A DNA stretch of 64,000 nt from Kitasatospora sp. DSM 101779. Its GTDB lineage: Bacteria > Actinomycetota > Actinomycetes > Streptomycetales > Streptomycetaceae. A model generated the notes under the pieces. That model was not told the origin of the DNA. It did not search any database and saw nothing but the letters and a program-made list of their open reading frames with translations. This document shows, piece after piece, positions 1 through 8,371 of the stretch. Position 1 is the stretch's first letter. Each line of letters begins with the position of its first letter. Location: positions 6,791,469 through 6,855,468 of the forward strand of contig NZ_JAHTIK010000001.1 in the NCBI RefSeq assembly GCF_025655475.1, written 5' to 3'. Made by a program: the position numbers and the translations under genes.

Positions 1-523
1 CGGCCGCCGCGTCCGGGTTCCGGGCGAGTGCGACGGCGAGGTCCCCGGCGGTGACGCCGTGCGCGATGCCCGTCCGGGCGTCCACGGTCGGCTGGACGAA
101 CGCGGCGCCCAGGCCGGACAGCACCAGGCCGTCGACCACGCTGGAGTGCACGCTGCGCTGGACGACGAGGGTCCGTCCGAGCGACTGCGCGACCAGTGCG
201 GCGATCCGGTTGCCCTGGGAGGCGCCGTTGGTGAGGAACCAGGTCCGCCGGGCGCCCCAGGCGTCGGCGGCCAGCTGCAGGGCCTGCTCCATCGGGTTGT
301 CCGGGCCCAGGTCGATGCCCTCCAGCAGCGGCGGCACGTCGCGCCGCAGCACCGCCTCGCCGACGTGCCCGGCCAGTCCGGCGAAGCGGTCCGGGTCGGC
401 GGCGTGCCCGGGCACGTTGAGCCGCAGCCAGTCGCGGTCCGCGCTCGCCCGCACGGCCTCGGCGTACGGGGCGCGCTGCTGGGCCGGGTCGGCGGCGGCG
501 GGGACGGGGGAGGAGAGGGTCAT
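1..523 (-). CDS. Orn/Lys/Arg decarboxylase family, N-terminal part (cut by window edge)
   Basis: The reverse strand reads open from an ATG at 523 to the window edge, giving 174 residues beginning MTLSSPVPAAADPAQQ. The segments LRLNVPGHAADPDRF, GIDLGPDNPMEQA and FLTNGASQGNR match the N-terminal half of the PLP-dependent Orn/Lys/Arg decarboxylase (fold type I) family, where the TNGAS loop binds the cofactor phosphate. The PLP lysine and C-terminal domain would lie beyond position 1, so the substrate (ornithine, lysine, arginine or another amino acid) cannot be inferred. It is divergent from the LysR gene at 654, and a 22-bp palindrome lies between them, so LysR control is likely. A GGTGAG ribosome-binding site lies just upstream of the ATG. 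Confidence 0.75.
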   Translation of the reverse strand, partial: MTLSSPVPAAADPAQQRAPYAEAVRASADRDWLRLNVPGHAADPDRFAGLAGHVGEAVLRRDVPPLLEGIDLGPDNPMEQALQLAADAWGARRTWFLTNGASQGNRIAALVAQSLGRTLVVQRSVHSSVVDGLVLSGLGAAFVQPTVDARTGIAHGVTAGDLAVALARNPDAAA

Positions 524-575
524 GGTGCTCACCTCCCGACCGTCGCACCGCGCCGCCCATCGAGGAACCCGGTAC

Positions 576-597
576 TTTTCTGGACATCTCCAGAAAA
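576..597. promoter_or_regulatory. palindromic operator in the LysR/decarboxylase divergent region
   Basis: A perfect inverted repeat, TTTTCTGG then ACATCT then CCAGAAAA, has 8-bp arms and a 6-bp spacer. It sits in the 130-bp gap between the divergent decarboxylase and LysR genes. LysR regulators usually bind such dyads in divergent promoters, so this is the natural operator candidate. That assignment is inference. Confidence 0.5.
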
Positions 598-653
598 CAT
601 CGATGGCCCCACCCCGGCCGCCGACCGGACCACCGACAACCGAGGCCCCGCCC

Positions 654-1595
654 GTGCTCGATCTCCGCCACCTGCAGGTGCTCCGCGCCATCGCCCGTGA
701 GGGCTCGCTGGCCGCCGCCGGCCGCTCCCTGCGGCACAGCCAGCCGACCGTGAGCCACCACCTGGCCACCCTGGAGGCGCACTTCCGCACCCCGCTGGTG
801 CACCGCGGCGCCCGCGGCGCCGTCCTCACCGAGGCGGGCCTCGCCCTGCTGCCGCACGCCGAGGCGGTGCTCGACCGGGTCCGGGTCGCCGAGCGCGAGA
901 TCGCCGACCTGGTGGATCGCGGTGCCGCCACCCTCCGCGTCGGGACCTTCCCGACCGCGGGCGCGCTGCTGCTGCCGCCCGCGGTCCGCACCCTGTACCG
1001 CGCGGGCGTCCACCTGGCCCTCACCGAGGGCGAGCTGCCAGCCCTGCTGGCCGGGCTGCGCAGCCGACAGTTGCAGGTCGCCCTGGTCTACTCCCGTCCG
1101 GACGGCGGCCTGGACCTCGGCGAGGACTTCGTCGTCCACCCGCTGCTGGAGGACCCGCTGCAGCTCGTCCTGCCGGCCGACCACCCGCAGGCCGTCCGCG
1201 ACCGGGTGCCGCTGGCCGCGCTGCGCGAGGACGGCTGGATCCTCGGCGTCAGCGACGCCGACCCGGTGGACCGGGTGCTGTTCCGGGCCTGCGCGGAGGA
1301 CGGCTTCGAACCGGTGCCGGTGCTGCGCACCGACGACTACGGCGTGCTGCAGGGGTTCGTCGCCGCCGGGGTCGGTGTGGCGCTGCTGCCGCGGCTCGGC
1401 CTCGGCCCGCACCGGGAGGACCTCGTGGTGCGGCCGGTCGACGGTCCGCAACTGGCCCGGCGGATCGGCGTCGCCGCGCTGCGCACCAGTGACTCCGCCA
1501 ACGCCAGGGCCCTGTTGGCAGCCCTGCGTGACGAGGCGGACCGACTGCGTCACCGCTGGTCGGAGGCGGACCGGGCGGCGGGCGGCGGGGGGTGA
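654..1595 (+). CDS. LysR family transcriptional regulator
   Basis: A 313-residue regulator. The N-terminus (LDLRHLQVLRAIAREGSL) and the following SQPTVSHHLATLE form the winged helix-turn-helix of LysR proteins, and residues from about 90 onward form the ligand-binding domain. I chose GTG 654 because CGAGG lies 8 bases upstream and the conserved domain starts at once. An in-frame ATG at 603 would add 17 poorly conserved residues and begin only 5 bases after the palindrome at 576-597. It probably controls the divergent decarboxylase and itself. The effector is unknown. Confidence 0.85.
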   Translation: MLDLRHLQVLRAIAREGSLAAAGRSLRHSQPTVSHHLATLEAHFRTPLVHRGARGAVLTEAGLALLPHAEAVLDRVRVAEREIADLVDRGAATLRVGTFPTAGALLLPPAVRTLYRAGVHLALTEGELPALLAGLRSRQLQVALVYSRPDGGLDLGEDFVVHPLLEDPLQLVLPADHPQAVRDRVPLAALREDGWILGVSDADPVDRVLFRACAEDGFEPVPVLRTDDYGVLQGFVAAGVGVALLPRLGLGPHREDLVVRPVDGPQLARRIGVAALRTSDSANARALLAALRDEADRLRHRWSEADRAAGGGG

Positions 1596-1629
1596 TGCTC
1601 CGTCAGTCCGGGTGGACTATGGTGCGACC

Positions 1630-1986
1630 ATGGCACTGGAGTGGGAGCAGGTCGTCGTCGACTCCGCCGATCCGGTGGCCCTCGGCCGCTGGTGGGTGTC
1701 CGCCCTCGGGTGGACGGTGGTCAACGACGCGCCGGACGAGTTCGAGATCCGCCCGTCCGCGGACCGGCTGCCCGGCCTGGTCTTCGTCCCGGTGCCCGAG
1801 CGCAAGCAGCTGAAGAACCGCCTCCACCTGGACTTCCGTCCCGACGACCAGGCGGCCGAGGTCGAGCGGCTGCTCGCCCTCGGCGCCCGCCGGGCCGACG
1901 TCGGACAGGACGGGGCACCCTGGGTCGTCCTCGCAGACCCGGAAGGCAATGAGTTCTGCGTCCTCGCCCAACGAAGCGACCCTTGA
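1630..1986 (+). CDS. VOC/glyoxalase-like domain protein
   Basis: A 118-residue single-domain protein. DSADPVALGRWWVSALGW at the N-terminus and ADPEGNEFCVLA near the C-terminus are typical of the glyoxalase_6-like branch of the vicinal oxygen chelate fold, which in Actinobacteria is often of unknown substrate. The HLDF motif near residue 67 and the final E could supply metal ligands. It begins 34 bp after the LysR gene and ends 28 bp before the F420/NADP-reductase-like gene, so it may be cotranscribed with both. No specific reaction can be assigned. Confidence 0.75.
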   Translation: MALEWEQVVVDSADPVALGRWWVSALGWTVVNDAPDEFEIRPSADRLPGLVFVPVPERKQLKNRLHLDFRPDDQAAEVERLLALGARRADVGQDGAPWVVLADPEGNEFCVLAQRSDP

Positions 1987-2014
1987 ACGGGACCCCACAC
2001 TCGGGAGACTTGCG

Positions 2015-2671
2015 ATGCGATTCGGGATCATCGGTACGGGCACGGTGGGCCGCACCCTGGCGGCCAAGCTCGTCGCGCTGGGCCACGAGGTCACCCTCGG
2101 CTCGCGCACCAAGGACAACACGGCGGCCGTCTCCTGGGCGGAGCAGTCCGGCCCGAACGGCCACGCCGGCACCTTCGCCGACGCCGCCGAGTTCGGCGAG
2201 GTCGTGATCAACGCCACGGCCGGCACGGTGTCCCTCCCCGCGCTGCGGCTCGCCGGCGCGGAGCGGCTCGCCGGCAAGGTGCTGATCGACGTCTCCAACC
2301 CGCTGGTCTTCTCGCCGACCGGCGAGGTCAGCCTGGAGCCGGTCAACACCGACAGCGTCGGCGAGCAGATCCAGCGGGAGTTCCCCGAGGCCCGGGTGGT
2401 CAAGGCGCTCAACACGCTGTCCGCCCCGCTGATGGTGGACCCGGGCCGGGTGCCCGGCCCGCACCAGCTGTTCGTCGCGGGGGAGGACCCCGAGGCGAAG
2501 GCCCTGGTCCGCGGTGTGCTGGAGCAGTTCGGCTGGCCCGGCGAGGACGTCATCGACCTCGGCGGGATCAGTGCGGCCCGCGGCACCGAGATGCTGATGC
2601 CGTTCTGGCTCAGGCTGATGGGCCACTTCGGCCACACCGACTTCAACTACTCGATCAGGAGCGCCGACTGA
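2015..2671 (+). CDS. NAD(P)-binding F420/NADP oxidoreductase-like protein
   Basis: A 218-residue protein with an N-terminal Rossmann fold (MRFGIIGTGTVGRTLAAKL, motif GTGTVG) followed by TLGSRTKDN, as in NADPH:F420 oxidoreductase-like proteins. The centre VVKALNTLSAPLMVDP and end DLGGISAARGTEMLMPFWL are also characteristic of this group. GGGAGA precedes the ATG. The PIG-L deacetylase gene starts 2 bp after its stop, so the two are probably translationally coupled. A second member of the family is at 31992-32588. Whether it uses F420, NADP or another hydride partner is not visible. Confidence 0.75.
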   Translation: MRFGIIGTGTVGRTLAAKLVALGHEVTLGSRTKDNTAAVSWAEQSGPNGHAGTFADAAEFGEVVINATAGTVSLPALRLAGAERLAGKVLIDVSNPLVFSPTGEVSLEPVNTDSVGEQIQREFPEARVVKALNTLSAPLMVDPGRVPGPHQLFVAGEDPEAKALVRGVLEQFGWPGEDVIDLGGISAARGTEMLMPFWLRLMGHFGHTDFNYSIRSAD

Positions 2672-2673
2672 CC

Positions 2674-3414
2674 ATGACGGACCAGGCACCACCCCCGTAC
2701 CGGCCGGTCACCGAGGACTGGCAGACCGCCCTCGCCGTCGTCGCGCACCCGGACGACATGGAGTACGGCGCCGCGGCCGCCGTCGCCCGCTGGACCTCCC
2801 AGGGCAAGCGCGTCGTCTACGCGATGGCCACCAGCGGCGAGGCGGGCATCGACTCGATGGACCCGGAGACCTGCCGCCGCGTCCGCGAGGAGGAGCAGAT
2901 CGCCTCCGCCGCTCTCGTCGGCGTCGACGTGGTGGAGTTCCTCGGCCACCCGGACGGCGTCGTCGAGTACGGGCTGCCGCTGCGCAAGGACATCGCCCGG
3001 ACGATCCGGCGGCACCGCCCGGAGATCGTGATCACCACCAACTTCCGCGAGACCTACGGGGGGACGTGGCCCAACCAGGCGGACCACATCGCCGTCGGCC
3101 GCGCCACCCTGGACGCCGTCCGGGACGCCAGCAACCGCTGGGTCTTCCGCGACCTGCTGGACGAGGGCCACGAGCCGTGGAACGGCGTCCGGCAGCTGTG
3201 GGCCGCGGCCTCGCCGGACTCCGGCCACGCGGTGGACACCACCGAGTCCTTCGACCGCGGTGTCGCCTCGCTGGAGGCGCACCGCGCGTACCTGGACGGA
3301 CTCGGGGCCGACATGGCGGACGCCCGCGGCACGCTCGAGACCTTCGGGGCGATGGCCGGTGAGCGGCTCGGCACCCGCTACGCGTCGCCGTTCGAGGTCA
3401 TCCTGCTGGGCTGA
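2674..3414 (+). CDS. PIG-L family LmbE-like deacetylase
   Basis: A 246-residue zinc-dependent deacetylase of the LmbE/PIG-L fold. AHPDDMEYG at residues 28-36 is the family zinc-binding motif; GHPDGVVEYG near residue 90 and a histidine in NQADHIAVGR supply the rest of the usual site. Relatives remove acetyl groups from GlcNAc-type sugars (mycothiol, bacillithiol, teicoplanin-type pathways), but the substrate here is unknown. It starts 2 bp after the F420/NADP-reductase-like gene and overlaps the tail of the convergent DedA gene by 37 bp. Confidence 0.85.
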   Translation: MTDQAPPPYRPVTEDWQTALAVVAHPDDMEYGAAAAVARWTSQGKRVVYAMATSGEAGIDSMDPETCRRVREEEQIASAALVGVDVVEFLGHPDGVVEYGLPLRKDIARTIRRHRPEIVITTNFRETYGGTWPNQADHIAVGRATLDAVRDASNRWVFRDLLDEGHEPWNGVRQLWAAASPDSGHAVDTTESFDRGVASLEAHRAYLDGLGADMADARGTLETFGAMAGERLGTRYASPFEVILLG

Positions 3415-4241
3415 CCGCTCGCTCCGCCCGGGCCGGAACCGCCCGCGCCGGTCCCGCCCGTCCCCGGCCGGCCCCCGCCGCTCCCCCGCGGGGGCGGGCC
3501 GGGCTGCGCCCCGGGCCCGTCCTCCGGCTCTTCCGCGGGCCCGTCCTCCGCCGGCGCGTCCCCGCCCTCCGCGGTTCCGCCGGAGGCTGTCGTGTCCGCG
3601 TCGGCTGTGGTCCCGGCGGCGGCCCGGCGGCGGCGCCGCAGGTAGGTGCGGAGCCCGATGGCGGCGGCCAGCACGCCGATCCCGGCCAGCAGGTAGATCT
3701 GGTAGCGCAGCGCCTGCTCGTACAGGGTGCCGATGTCGGTGCCGAGGGCGTAGCCGAGCGCGGCCCAGACGCCCACCCAGAGCGCGGCGCCGACCACGTT
3801 GGCGGGCAGGAAGCGCCGCCAGGCCATGTCGGTGGTGCCGGCGATGATGCCGTTGGTCTGGCGCAGGACGTCGACGAACCGGGCGACGACGACGACCTTG
3901 ACGCCGTTGCGCCGGAAGAAGCCCTCGGCGTGGGCCATCCGGGCCGGGGTGAGCCAGACGTACCGGCCCCAGCGGTGGACGAAGGCGTGGCCGCCGGTGC
4001 GGCCGATCAGGTAGCCGAGGCTGTTGCCGACCACGGCGGCGGTGAACGCCACCGCGACCACGCCCGCGATGGACATCCGGCCGGTGCCCGCGTAGACGGC
4101 GGCCAGCACCAGGACGGTCTGGCCGGGCACCGGGATGCCGCAGTTGTCGAGCAGCACGAGCAGGCCCACTGCCAGATAGCCGTAGTCGTCCAGCAGTGGG
4201 GCCAGGTGGGCCAGCGGGCCCGGCAGCGGGGGCGGGGTCAA
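3378..4241 (-). CDS. DedA family membrane protein
   Basis: About 287 residues. Membrane segments include YGYLAVGLLVLLDNCGIPVPG and GVVAVAFTAAVVGNSLGYLIG; the motif DNCGIPVPGQTVLVLAA and later RFVDVLRQTNGIIAGTT are typical of DedA proteins, which act in membrane homeostasis and lipid carrier recycling. The last ~75 residues are a hydrophilic Gly/Pro/Glu-rich tail. The start is uncertain: the best candidate is a TTG at 4241 with AAGGGA immediately upstream, 4 bp after the stop of the DUF1918 gene. The reading frame continues upstream through that gene but without conserved sequence. Confidence 0.8.
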   Translation of the reverse strand: MTPPPLPGPLAHLAPLLDDYGYLAVGLLVLLDNCGIPVPGQTVLVLAAVYAGTGRMSIAGVVAVAFTAAVVGNSLGYLIGRTGGHAFVHRWGRYVWLTPARMAHAEGFFRRNGVKVVVVARFVDVLRQTNGIIAGTTDMAWRRFLPANVVGAALWVGVWAALGYALGTDIGTLYEQALRYQIYLLAGIGVLAAAIGLRTYLRRRRRAAAGTTADADTTASGGTAEGGDAPAEDGPAEEPEDGPGAQPGPPPRGSGGGRPGTGGTGAGGSGPGGASGQPSRMTSNGDA

Positions 4242-4245
4242 TCCC

Positions 4246-4440
4246 TTAGCGGTGTTCCTGCTGGTGCTCGATGACGCAGTCGGGGCCCGGGTAGACCAGG
4301 CCGTCGTGGCCGTCCTCGAAGCGGACCAGGTACGGGGGCTCGCCGTCGGTTCCGCGGACCTCGATGATCTCGCCCTTGCGGTCCACCATGCCGACGGACC
4401 TGCTGTGGATGTGGAGCTGGTCGCCCACAATGGCTTGCAT
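4246..4440 (-). CDS. DUF1918 domain protein
   Basis: A 64-residue protein beginning MQAIVGDQLHIHSRSVG and continuing KGEIIEVRG and PYLVRFEDGHDGLVYPGPD. This matches DUF1918, a small SH3-like beta-barrel common in actinomycetes and of unknown function. It lies 4 bp upstream of the DedA start and is probably cotranscribed with it. Confidence 0.85.
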   Translation of the reverse strand: MQAIVGDQLHIHSRSVGMVDRKGEIIEVRGTDGEPPYLVRFEDGHDGLVYPGPDCVIEHQQEHR

Positions 4441-4774
4441 GATCATGCTCCTCGGTGGCTGTCGACGCTGAACTGTGCTTCCACTCTGCGGCGCGGTCCC
4501 GGCGTACGCAATGGGGGCAGATCGGACAGAACCTCCCCAGCCCCGCTGATGATCACATCTTTGCTGCATCATCACACCCAAATTGCAGTCCCCGATCGGC
4601 TTTTTGCGCACGGGTATGGACTTCGTGCAGTCGCTGCTCATAGTCTCGCCACGCCCGGCGGGAAGCCGCGGGCTGCACCGGCGCGTCGTCGACAGGGCGT
4701 CAGTGCGGCGCGGCAGCCGGGCACTTGCCCTCATCCGGACCACCCCCACGATCGGCAAGGATGTGCAGCCGCAG
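4441..4774. other. intergenic region between DUF1918 and GH87 genes
   Basis: A 334-bp divergent promoter region. It is locally richer in A+T around 4540-4620. I see no conserved coding segment and no clear palindrome. It should hold the promoters of the DUF1918/DedA pair (reverse) and the glucanase (forward). Confidence 0.5.
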
Positions 4775-7645
4775 ATGCAGCAACCACCCCCCACCCGGCA
4801 CGGCAGGCGCACCGTCGCGGCCCTGACCGCCACCGCCCTCGGCACGGTCGGCCTGCTCACCGCCGTCCTGGCGAACGCCGGCGCCGCGCACGCCGCCGGC
4901 GTGCCCGCCCTCTCCCCGCTGAACGTCCCGGGCCGCGGAGCGACCGTGCCGTTCGTCGAGCAGGAGGCGGAGTACGCCGCCACCAACGGCACCGTGATCG
5001 GCCCGGACCGCACGTACGGCTCGCTGCCGTCCGAGGCGTCCGGCCGGCAGGCCGTCGCGCTCAACGGCACCGGCCAGTACGTCGAGTTCACGCTGTCCCA
5101 GCCGGCCAACTCGATCGACTTCCGCTACAGCCTGCCGGACTCGGCGGACGGCAAGGGCCGCGACGCCTCGATCGACCTGCTGGTCGACGGCGCCAAGCTG
5201 AAGAGCGTCCCCGTCACCTCGAAGTACAGCTGGTACTACGGTGGTTACCCGTTCAACAACAACCCGGGCGACTCCAACCCGCACCACTTCTACGACGAGG
5301 CCCGCACGCTGCTCGGCCAGACCTACCCGGCCGGCACCAAGATCCGGCTGCAGGTCGCCTCGACCGCGCAGTCTCCCACCTTCACCATCGACCTCGCGGA
5401 CTTCGAGAACGTCGCCGGGCCGGCCGGCAGGCCGGCCGGAGCCCTCGACGTGGTCGCCGACTTCGGGGCCGACCCGACCGGTGCCACCGACTCCACCGCC
5501 AAGTTCCAGGCCGCGGTCGACGCGGGCGCGGCGCAGGGCAGGACGGTGTACATCCCGCAGGGCAACTTCACCCTGTACAGCCACGTGGTCGTGGACAAGG
5601 TCACCCTGGTCGGCGCCGGCCCCTGGTACTCGGTGCTCGGCGGCCGCGACCCGAACAACCGGGCCAACGCGGCCGGCATCTACGGCAAGTGGGCGAATCA
5701 GGGCGGCAGCTCGAACGTCACCCTCAAGGACTTCGCGGTCATCGGCGACATCCGCGAGCGGGTCGACGAGGACCAGGTCAACGCCCTCGGCGGTGCGATG
5801 TCCAACTCCACCGTCGACAACCTGTGGCTGCAGCACACCAAGGTCGGTGCCTGGATGGACGGCCCGATGGACCGCCTCACCATCAGGAACAGCCGCATCC
5901 TCGACCAGACCGCCGACGGCGTGAACTTCCACACCGGCGTCACCAACTCGACGGTCACCAACACCTTCGTCCGCAACACCGGTGACGACGGCCTCGCCTC
6001 CTGGCCGCAGGACAAGCCGAACACCAACGACAGCTTCACCCACAACACCGTGGTGCTGCCGATCCTGGCGAACAACATCGTCACCTACGGCGGCCGCGAC
6101 TTCACCATCTCCGACAACGTCATGTCGGACACCGTCACCAACGGCGGCGGCCTGCACATCGCCAACCGCTACCCGGGCGTGAACTCCGGCAGCGGCACCG
6201 CCGTGGCCGGCACCATCACCGCCGCCCGCAACACCCTGATCCGCACCGGCAACAGCGACTACAACTGGAACTTCGGCGTCGGAGCGGTCTGGTTCAGCGG
6301 CCTCAACGAGCCGATCAGCGGCGCGACGATCAACATCACCGACACCGACATCCTGGACAGCTCCTACGAGGCGATCCAGACCATCGAGGGTGCGGCCAAC
6401 GGCATCAACTTCACCAACGTGAACATCAACGGCGCCGGCACCTACGCCGTCCAGGCGCAGGCCAACGCCACCCTGAAGTTCACCAACGTGAAGGCCGCCA
6501 CCATCGCGCAGTCCGCCACGCCGATCCACAACTGCGTGGGCACCGGCTTCGTCCTCACCGACGGCGGCGGCAACTCCGGCCTCACCGGTTCCACCTGCAC
6601 CGGCACCTGGCCGGCGCCGGTGTGGACGTACAACGGCGTGCCCTCGAACCCGGGCACCTCCAGCCCCTCGCCGAGCCCCTCGCAGTCCTCCTCACCCTCG
6701 CCGGGCCCGTCCGCCTCGCCGACGCCGACCTGCCCGACCGGTACCGGCAACATCGCGCAGGGCAGGCCCGCCGTCGCGTCCGGCAGCAATCAGAGCTACG
6801 GTGCGGGCAATGCGGTGGACGGTGACGCGAACTCGTACTGGGAGAGCGTGAACAACGCCTTCCCGCAGTGGGTGCAGGTGGACCTGGGCTGTGCGGTGGT
6901 CCTCGGCAGGGTGACCCTGAAGCTGCCGCCGGCCTCGGTGTGGAACACCCGCACCCAGACCCTGGCGGTCTCCGGCTCCACCGACGGCTCGTCGTTCACC
7001 ACCCTGGTGGGTTCGGCCGGCTACACCTTCGACCCGGCGACCGGCAACACGGTGACGATCAACCTCCCGGCCAACGCGACCCGCCACCTGCGGATCACCG
7101 TGACCGGCAACACCGCCTGGCCGGCCGGCCAGCTCTCCGAACTCCAGGCCTTCCTCGGCAGTGGCCAGACGGCGTCCCCGACGCCGACGCCGACGCCGAC
7201 CACCGCGCCGAGCTGCAGCCCCGGTACCGGCAACATCGCGCAGGGCAGGCCCGCCGTCGCGTCCGGCAGCAATCAGAGCTACGGTGCGGGCAATGCGGTG
7301 GACGGTGACGCGAACTCGTACTGGGAGAGCGTGAACAACGCCTTCCCGCAGTGGGTGCAGGTGGACCTGGGCTGTGCGGTGGTCCTCGGCAGGGTGACCC
7401 TGAAGCTGCCGCCGGCCTCGGTGTGGAACACCCGCACCCAGACCCTGGCGGTCTCCGGCTCCACCGACGGCTCGTCGTTCACCACCCTGGTGGGTTCGGC
7501 CAGCTACACCTTCGACCCGGCGACCGGCAACACGGTGACGATCAACCTCCCGGCCAACGCGACCCGCCACCTGCGGATCACCGTGACCGGCAACACCGCC
7601 TGGCCGGCCGGCCAGCTCTCCGAACTCCAGGCCTTCGCCTCCTGA
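4775..7645 (+). CDS. secreted GH87-type alpha-1,3-glucanase with two CBM32 domains
   Basis: 956 residues. The signal peptide (RRTVAALTATALG... AGAAHAAG) ends near residue 45. Residues ~60-225 form a CBM35/6-like beta-sandwich, ~230-620 a right-handed beta-helix, then a Ser/Pro linker, CBM32 (discoidin) domain 1, a PTPTPTPTT linker and CBM32 domain 2. The helix starts VVADFGADPTGATDST. Asp381 (TADGVNF) and the pair Asp404-Asp405 (NTGDDGLA) have exactly the 23/24 spacing of the GH87 catalytic triad known from characterised glucanases (1045, 1068, 1069 from memory). It likely hydrolyses alpha-1,3-glucan of fungal walls or mutan outside the cell. The start is ATG 4775 with AAGGA 13 bases upstream; GTG 4763 is an alternative. 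Confidence 0.85.
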   Translation: MQQPPPTRHGRRTVAALTATALGTVGLLTAVLANAGAAHAAGVPALSPLNVPGRGATVPFVEQEAEYAATNGTVIGPDRTYGSLPSEASGRQAVALNGTGQYVEFTLSQPANSIDFRYSLPDSADGKGRDASIDLLVDGAKLKSVPVTSKYSWYYGGYPFNNNPGDSNPHHFYDEARTLLGQTYPAGTKIRLQVASTAQSPTFTIDLADFENVAGPAGRPAGALDVVADFGADPTGATDSTAKFQAAVDAGAAQGRTVYIPQGNFTLYSHVVVDKVTLVGAGPWYSVLGGRDPNNRANAAGIYGKWANQGGSSNVTLKDFAVIGDIRERVDEDQVNALGGAMSNSTVDNLWLQHTKVGAWMDGPMDRLTIRNSRILDQTADGVNFHTGVTNSTVTNTFVRNTGDDGLASWPQDKPNTNDSFTHNTVVLPILANNIVTYGGRDFTISDNVMSDTVTNGGGLHIANRYPGVNSGSGTAVAGTITAARNTLIRTGNSDYNWNFGVGAVWFSGLNEPISGATINITDTDILDSSYEAIQTIEGAANGINFTNVNINGAGTYAVQAQANATLKFTNVKAATIAQSATPIHNCVGTGFVLTDGGGNSGLTGSTCTGTWPAPVWTYNGVPSNPGTSSPSPSPSQSSSPSPGPSASPTPTCPTGTGNIAQGRPAVASGSNQSYGAGNAVDGDANSYWESVNNAFPQWVQVDLGCAVVLGRVTLKLPPASVWNTRTQTLAVSGSTDGSSFTTLVGSAGYTFDPATGNTVTINLPANATRHLRITVTGNTAWPAGQLSELQAFLGSGQTASPTPTPTPTTAPSCSPGTGNIAQGRPAVASGSNQSYGAGNAVDGDANSYWESVNNAFPQWVQVDLGCAVVLGRVTLKLPPASVWNTRTQTLAVSGSTDGSSFTTLVGSASYTFDPATGNTVTINLPANATRHLRITVTGNTAWPAGQLSELQAFAS
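6738..7153 (+). repeat. CBM32-coding direct repeat, copy 1
   Basis: A 416-bp segment repeated at 7221-7636, offset 483 bp. By eye the copies differ at one base only: G at 7019 against A at 7502, giving Gly versus Ser in the protein. It encodes one complete CBM32/F5-8C domain. Confidence 0.9.
7221..7636 (+). repeat. CBM32-coding direct repeat, copy 2
   Basis: The second copy of the 416-bp unit at 6738-7153, separated from it by a 67-bp linker rich in CCGACG repeats (Pro/Thr codons). Near identity at synonymous sites implies recent duplication or gene conversion. Confidence 0.9.
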
Positions 7646-7663
7646 CAGCGAAGACCTGGCAGC

Positions 7664-7693
7664 GGATGCCCACCTCGCCGGAGGTGGGCATCC
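7664..7693. terminator. hairpin terminator between GH87 and TetR genes
   Basis: A perfect 13-bp stem, GGATGCCCACCTC / GAGGTGGGCATCC, with a GCCG loop and followed by GTCTTTCC. It lies 18 bp after the glucanase stop and 18 bp before the end of the convergent TetR gene, so it can serve both. Confidence 0.8.
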
Positions 7694-7711
7694 GTCTTTC
7701 CGGCCGCTGGT

Positions 7712-8371
7712 TCAGGCGGTCGGCCGCTCCGCCAGGTAGCCGCGGAGCAGCCGCTTGCACTCACCGATCAACGCCGGATCGCCCTCCGGGTCCACCCGGA
7801 AGGCCACCTTGAGGACGGCGTCCGCGCACTCCAGCGCCACCCGCAGCGCCAGCGCGAAACCGGGGAAGGCGAACAGCTCGCCGCCCAGTGCGCCGATCCG
7901 CTCGGCGACTGCCGCATTGTTGTCCAAGTCCCGGTCGAGCAGGTGCTCGTCGTCCCGCAGACCGCCCGGAATTGCGGCGACCAGACCGAAGTCCAGGTGG
8001 CCGAAGCCGGCGACGCTGCGCTTCATGGCGACGAACTCGTCCACCGCCAGGTCGACGAAACCGGGGATGCCGACCGGCGCGGCCGACTCGATCCGGACGG
8101 CCAGCCTGGCGAGGAAGCGATCCAGGTTCCGCTCGGCGAGGGCGCCCAGGAGGCTCTCCTTGCCGGAGAAGAACTGGTACAGCGTCCCGATCGGCACCTG
8201 CGCCCGATGGGCCACCTCCTTGGTGGTCAACGCCGTCGGGCCGACCTCGTCGAGCAGGCCCGCGCAGGCGTCCAGGAGCCGCTCGTAGCGCTCCTGGCTG
8301 CGCTGCTGGACGGGCCGCCGGCGGACCGCCCCGGACGGCGGCCGGTGGTCTGTCCCCGTCTGCGCCTTCAT
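7712..8371 (-). CDS. TetR family transcriptional regulator
   Basis: 219 residues. RSQERYERLLDACAGLLDEVG, then LTTKEVAHRAQVPIGTLYQFF, form the TetR helix-turn-helix at about residues 25-70; the rest is an all-helical ligand-binding domain with no recognisable specificity. ATG 8371 is used; a longer frame upstream is poorly conserved. It is convergent with the glucanase gene and shares its terminator. No dedicated target lies beside it, since the 5' side opens onto a 600-bp relic region, so its regulon is unknown. Confidence 0.85.
   Translation of the reverse strand: MKAQTGTDHRPPSGAVRRRPVQQRSQERYERLLDACAGLLDEVGPTALTTKEVAHRAQVPIGTLYQFFSGKESLLGALAERNLDRFLARLAVRIESAAPVGIPGFVDLAVDEFVAMKRSVAGFGHLDFGLVAAIPGGLRDDEHLLDRDLDNNAAVAERIGALGGELFAFPGFALALRVALECADAVLKVAFRVDPEGDPALIGECKRLLRGYLAERPTA

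Noticed and set aside
51..602. Forward open frame running into the LysR gene from position 51
   Set aside because: The conserved LysR sequence begins only near 654, and the reverse strand of 1-523 clearly encodes a decarboxylase. The upstream forward frame is its GC-rich shadow.
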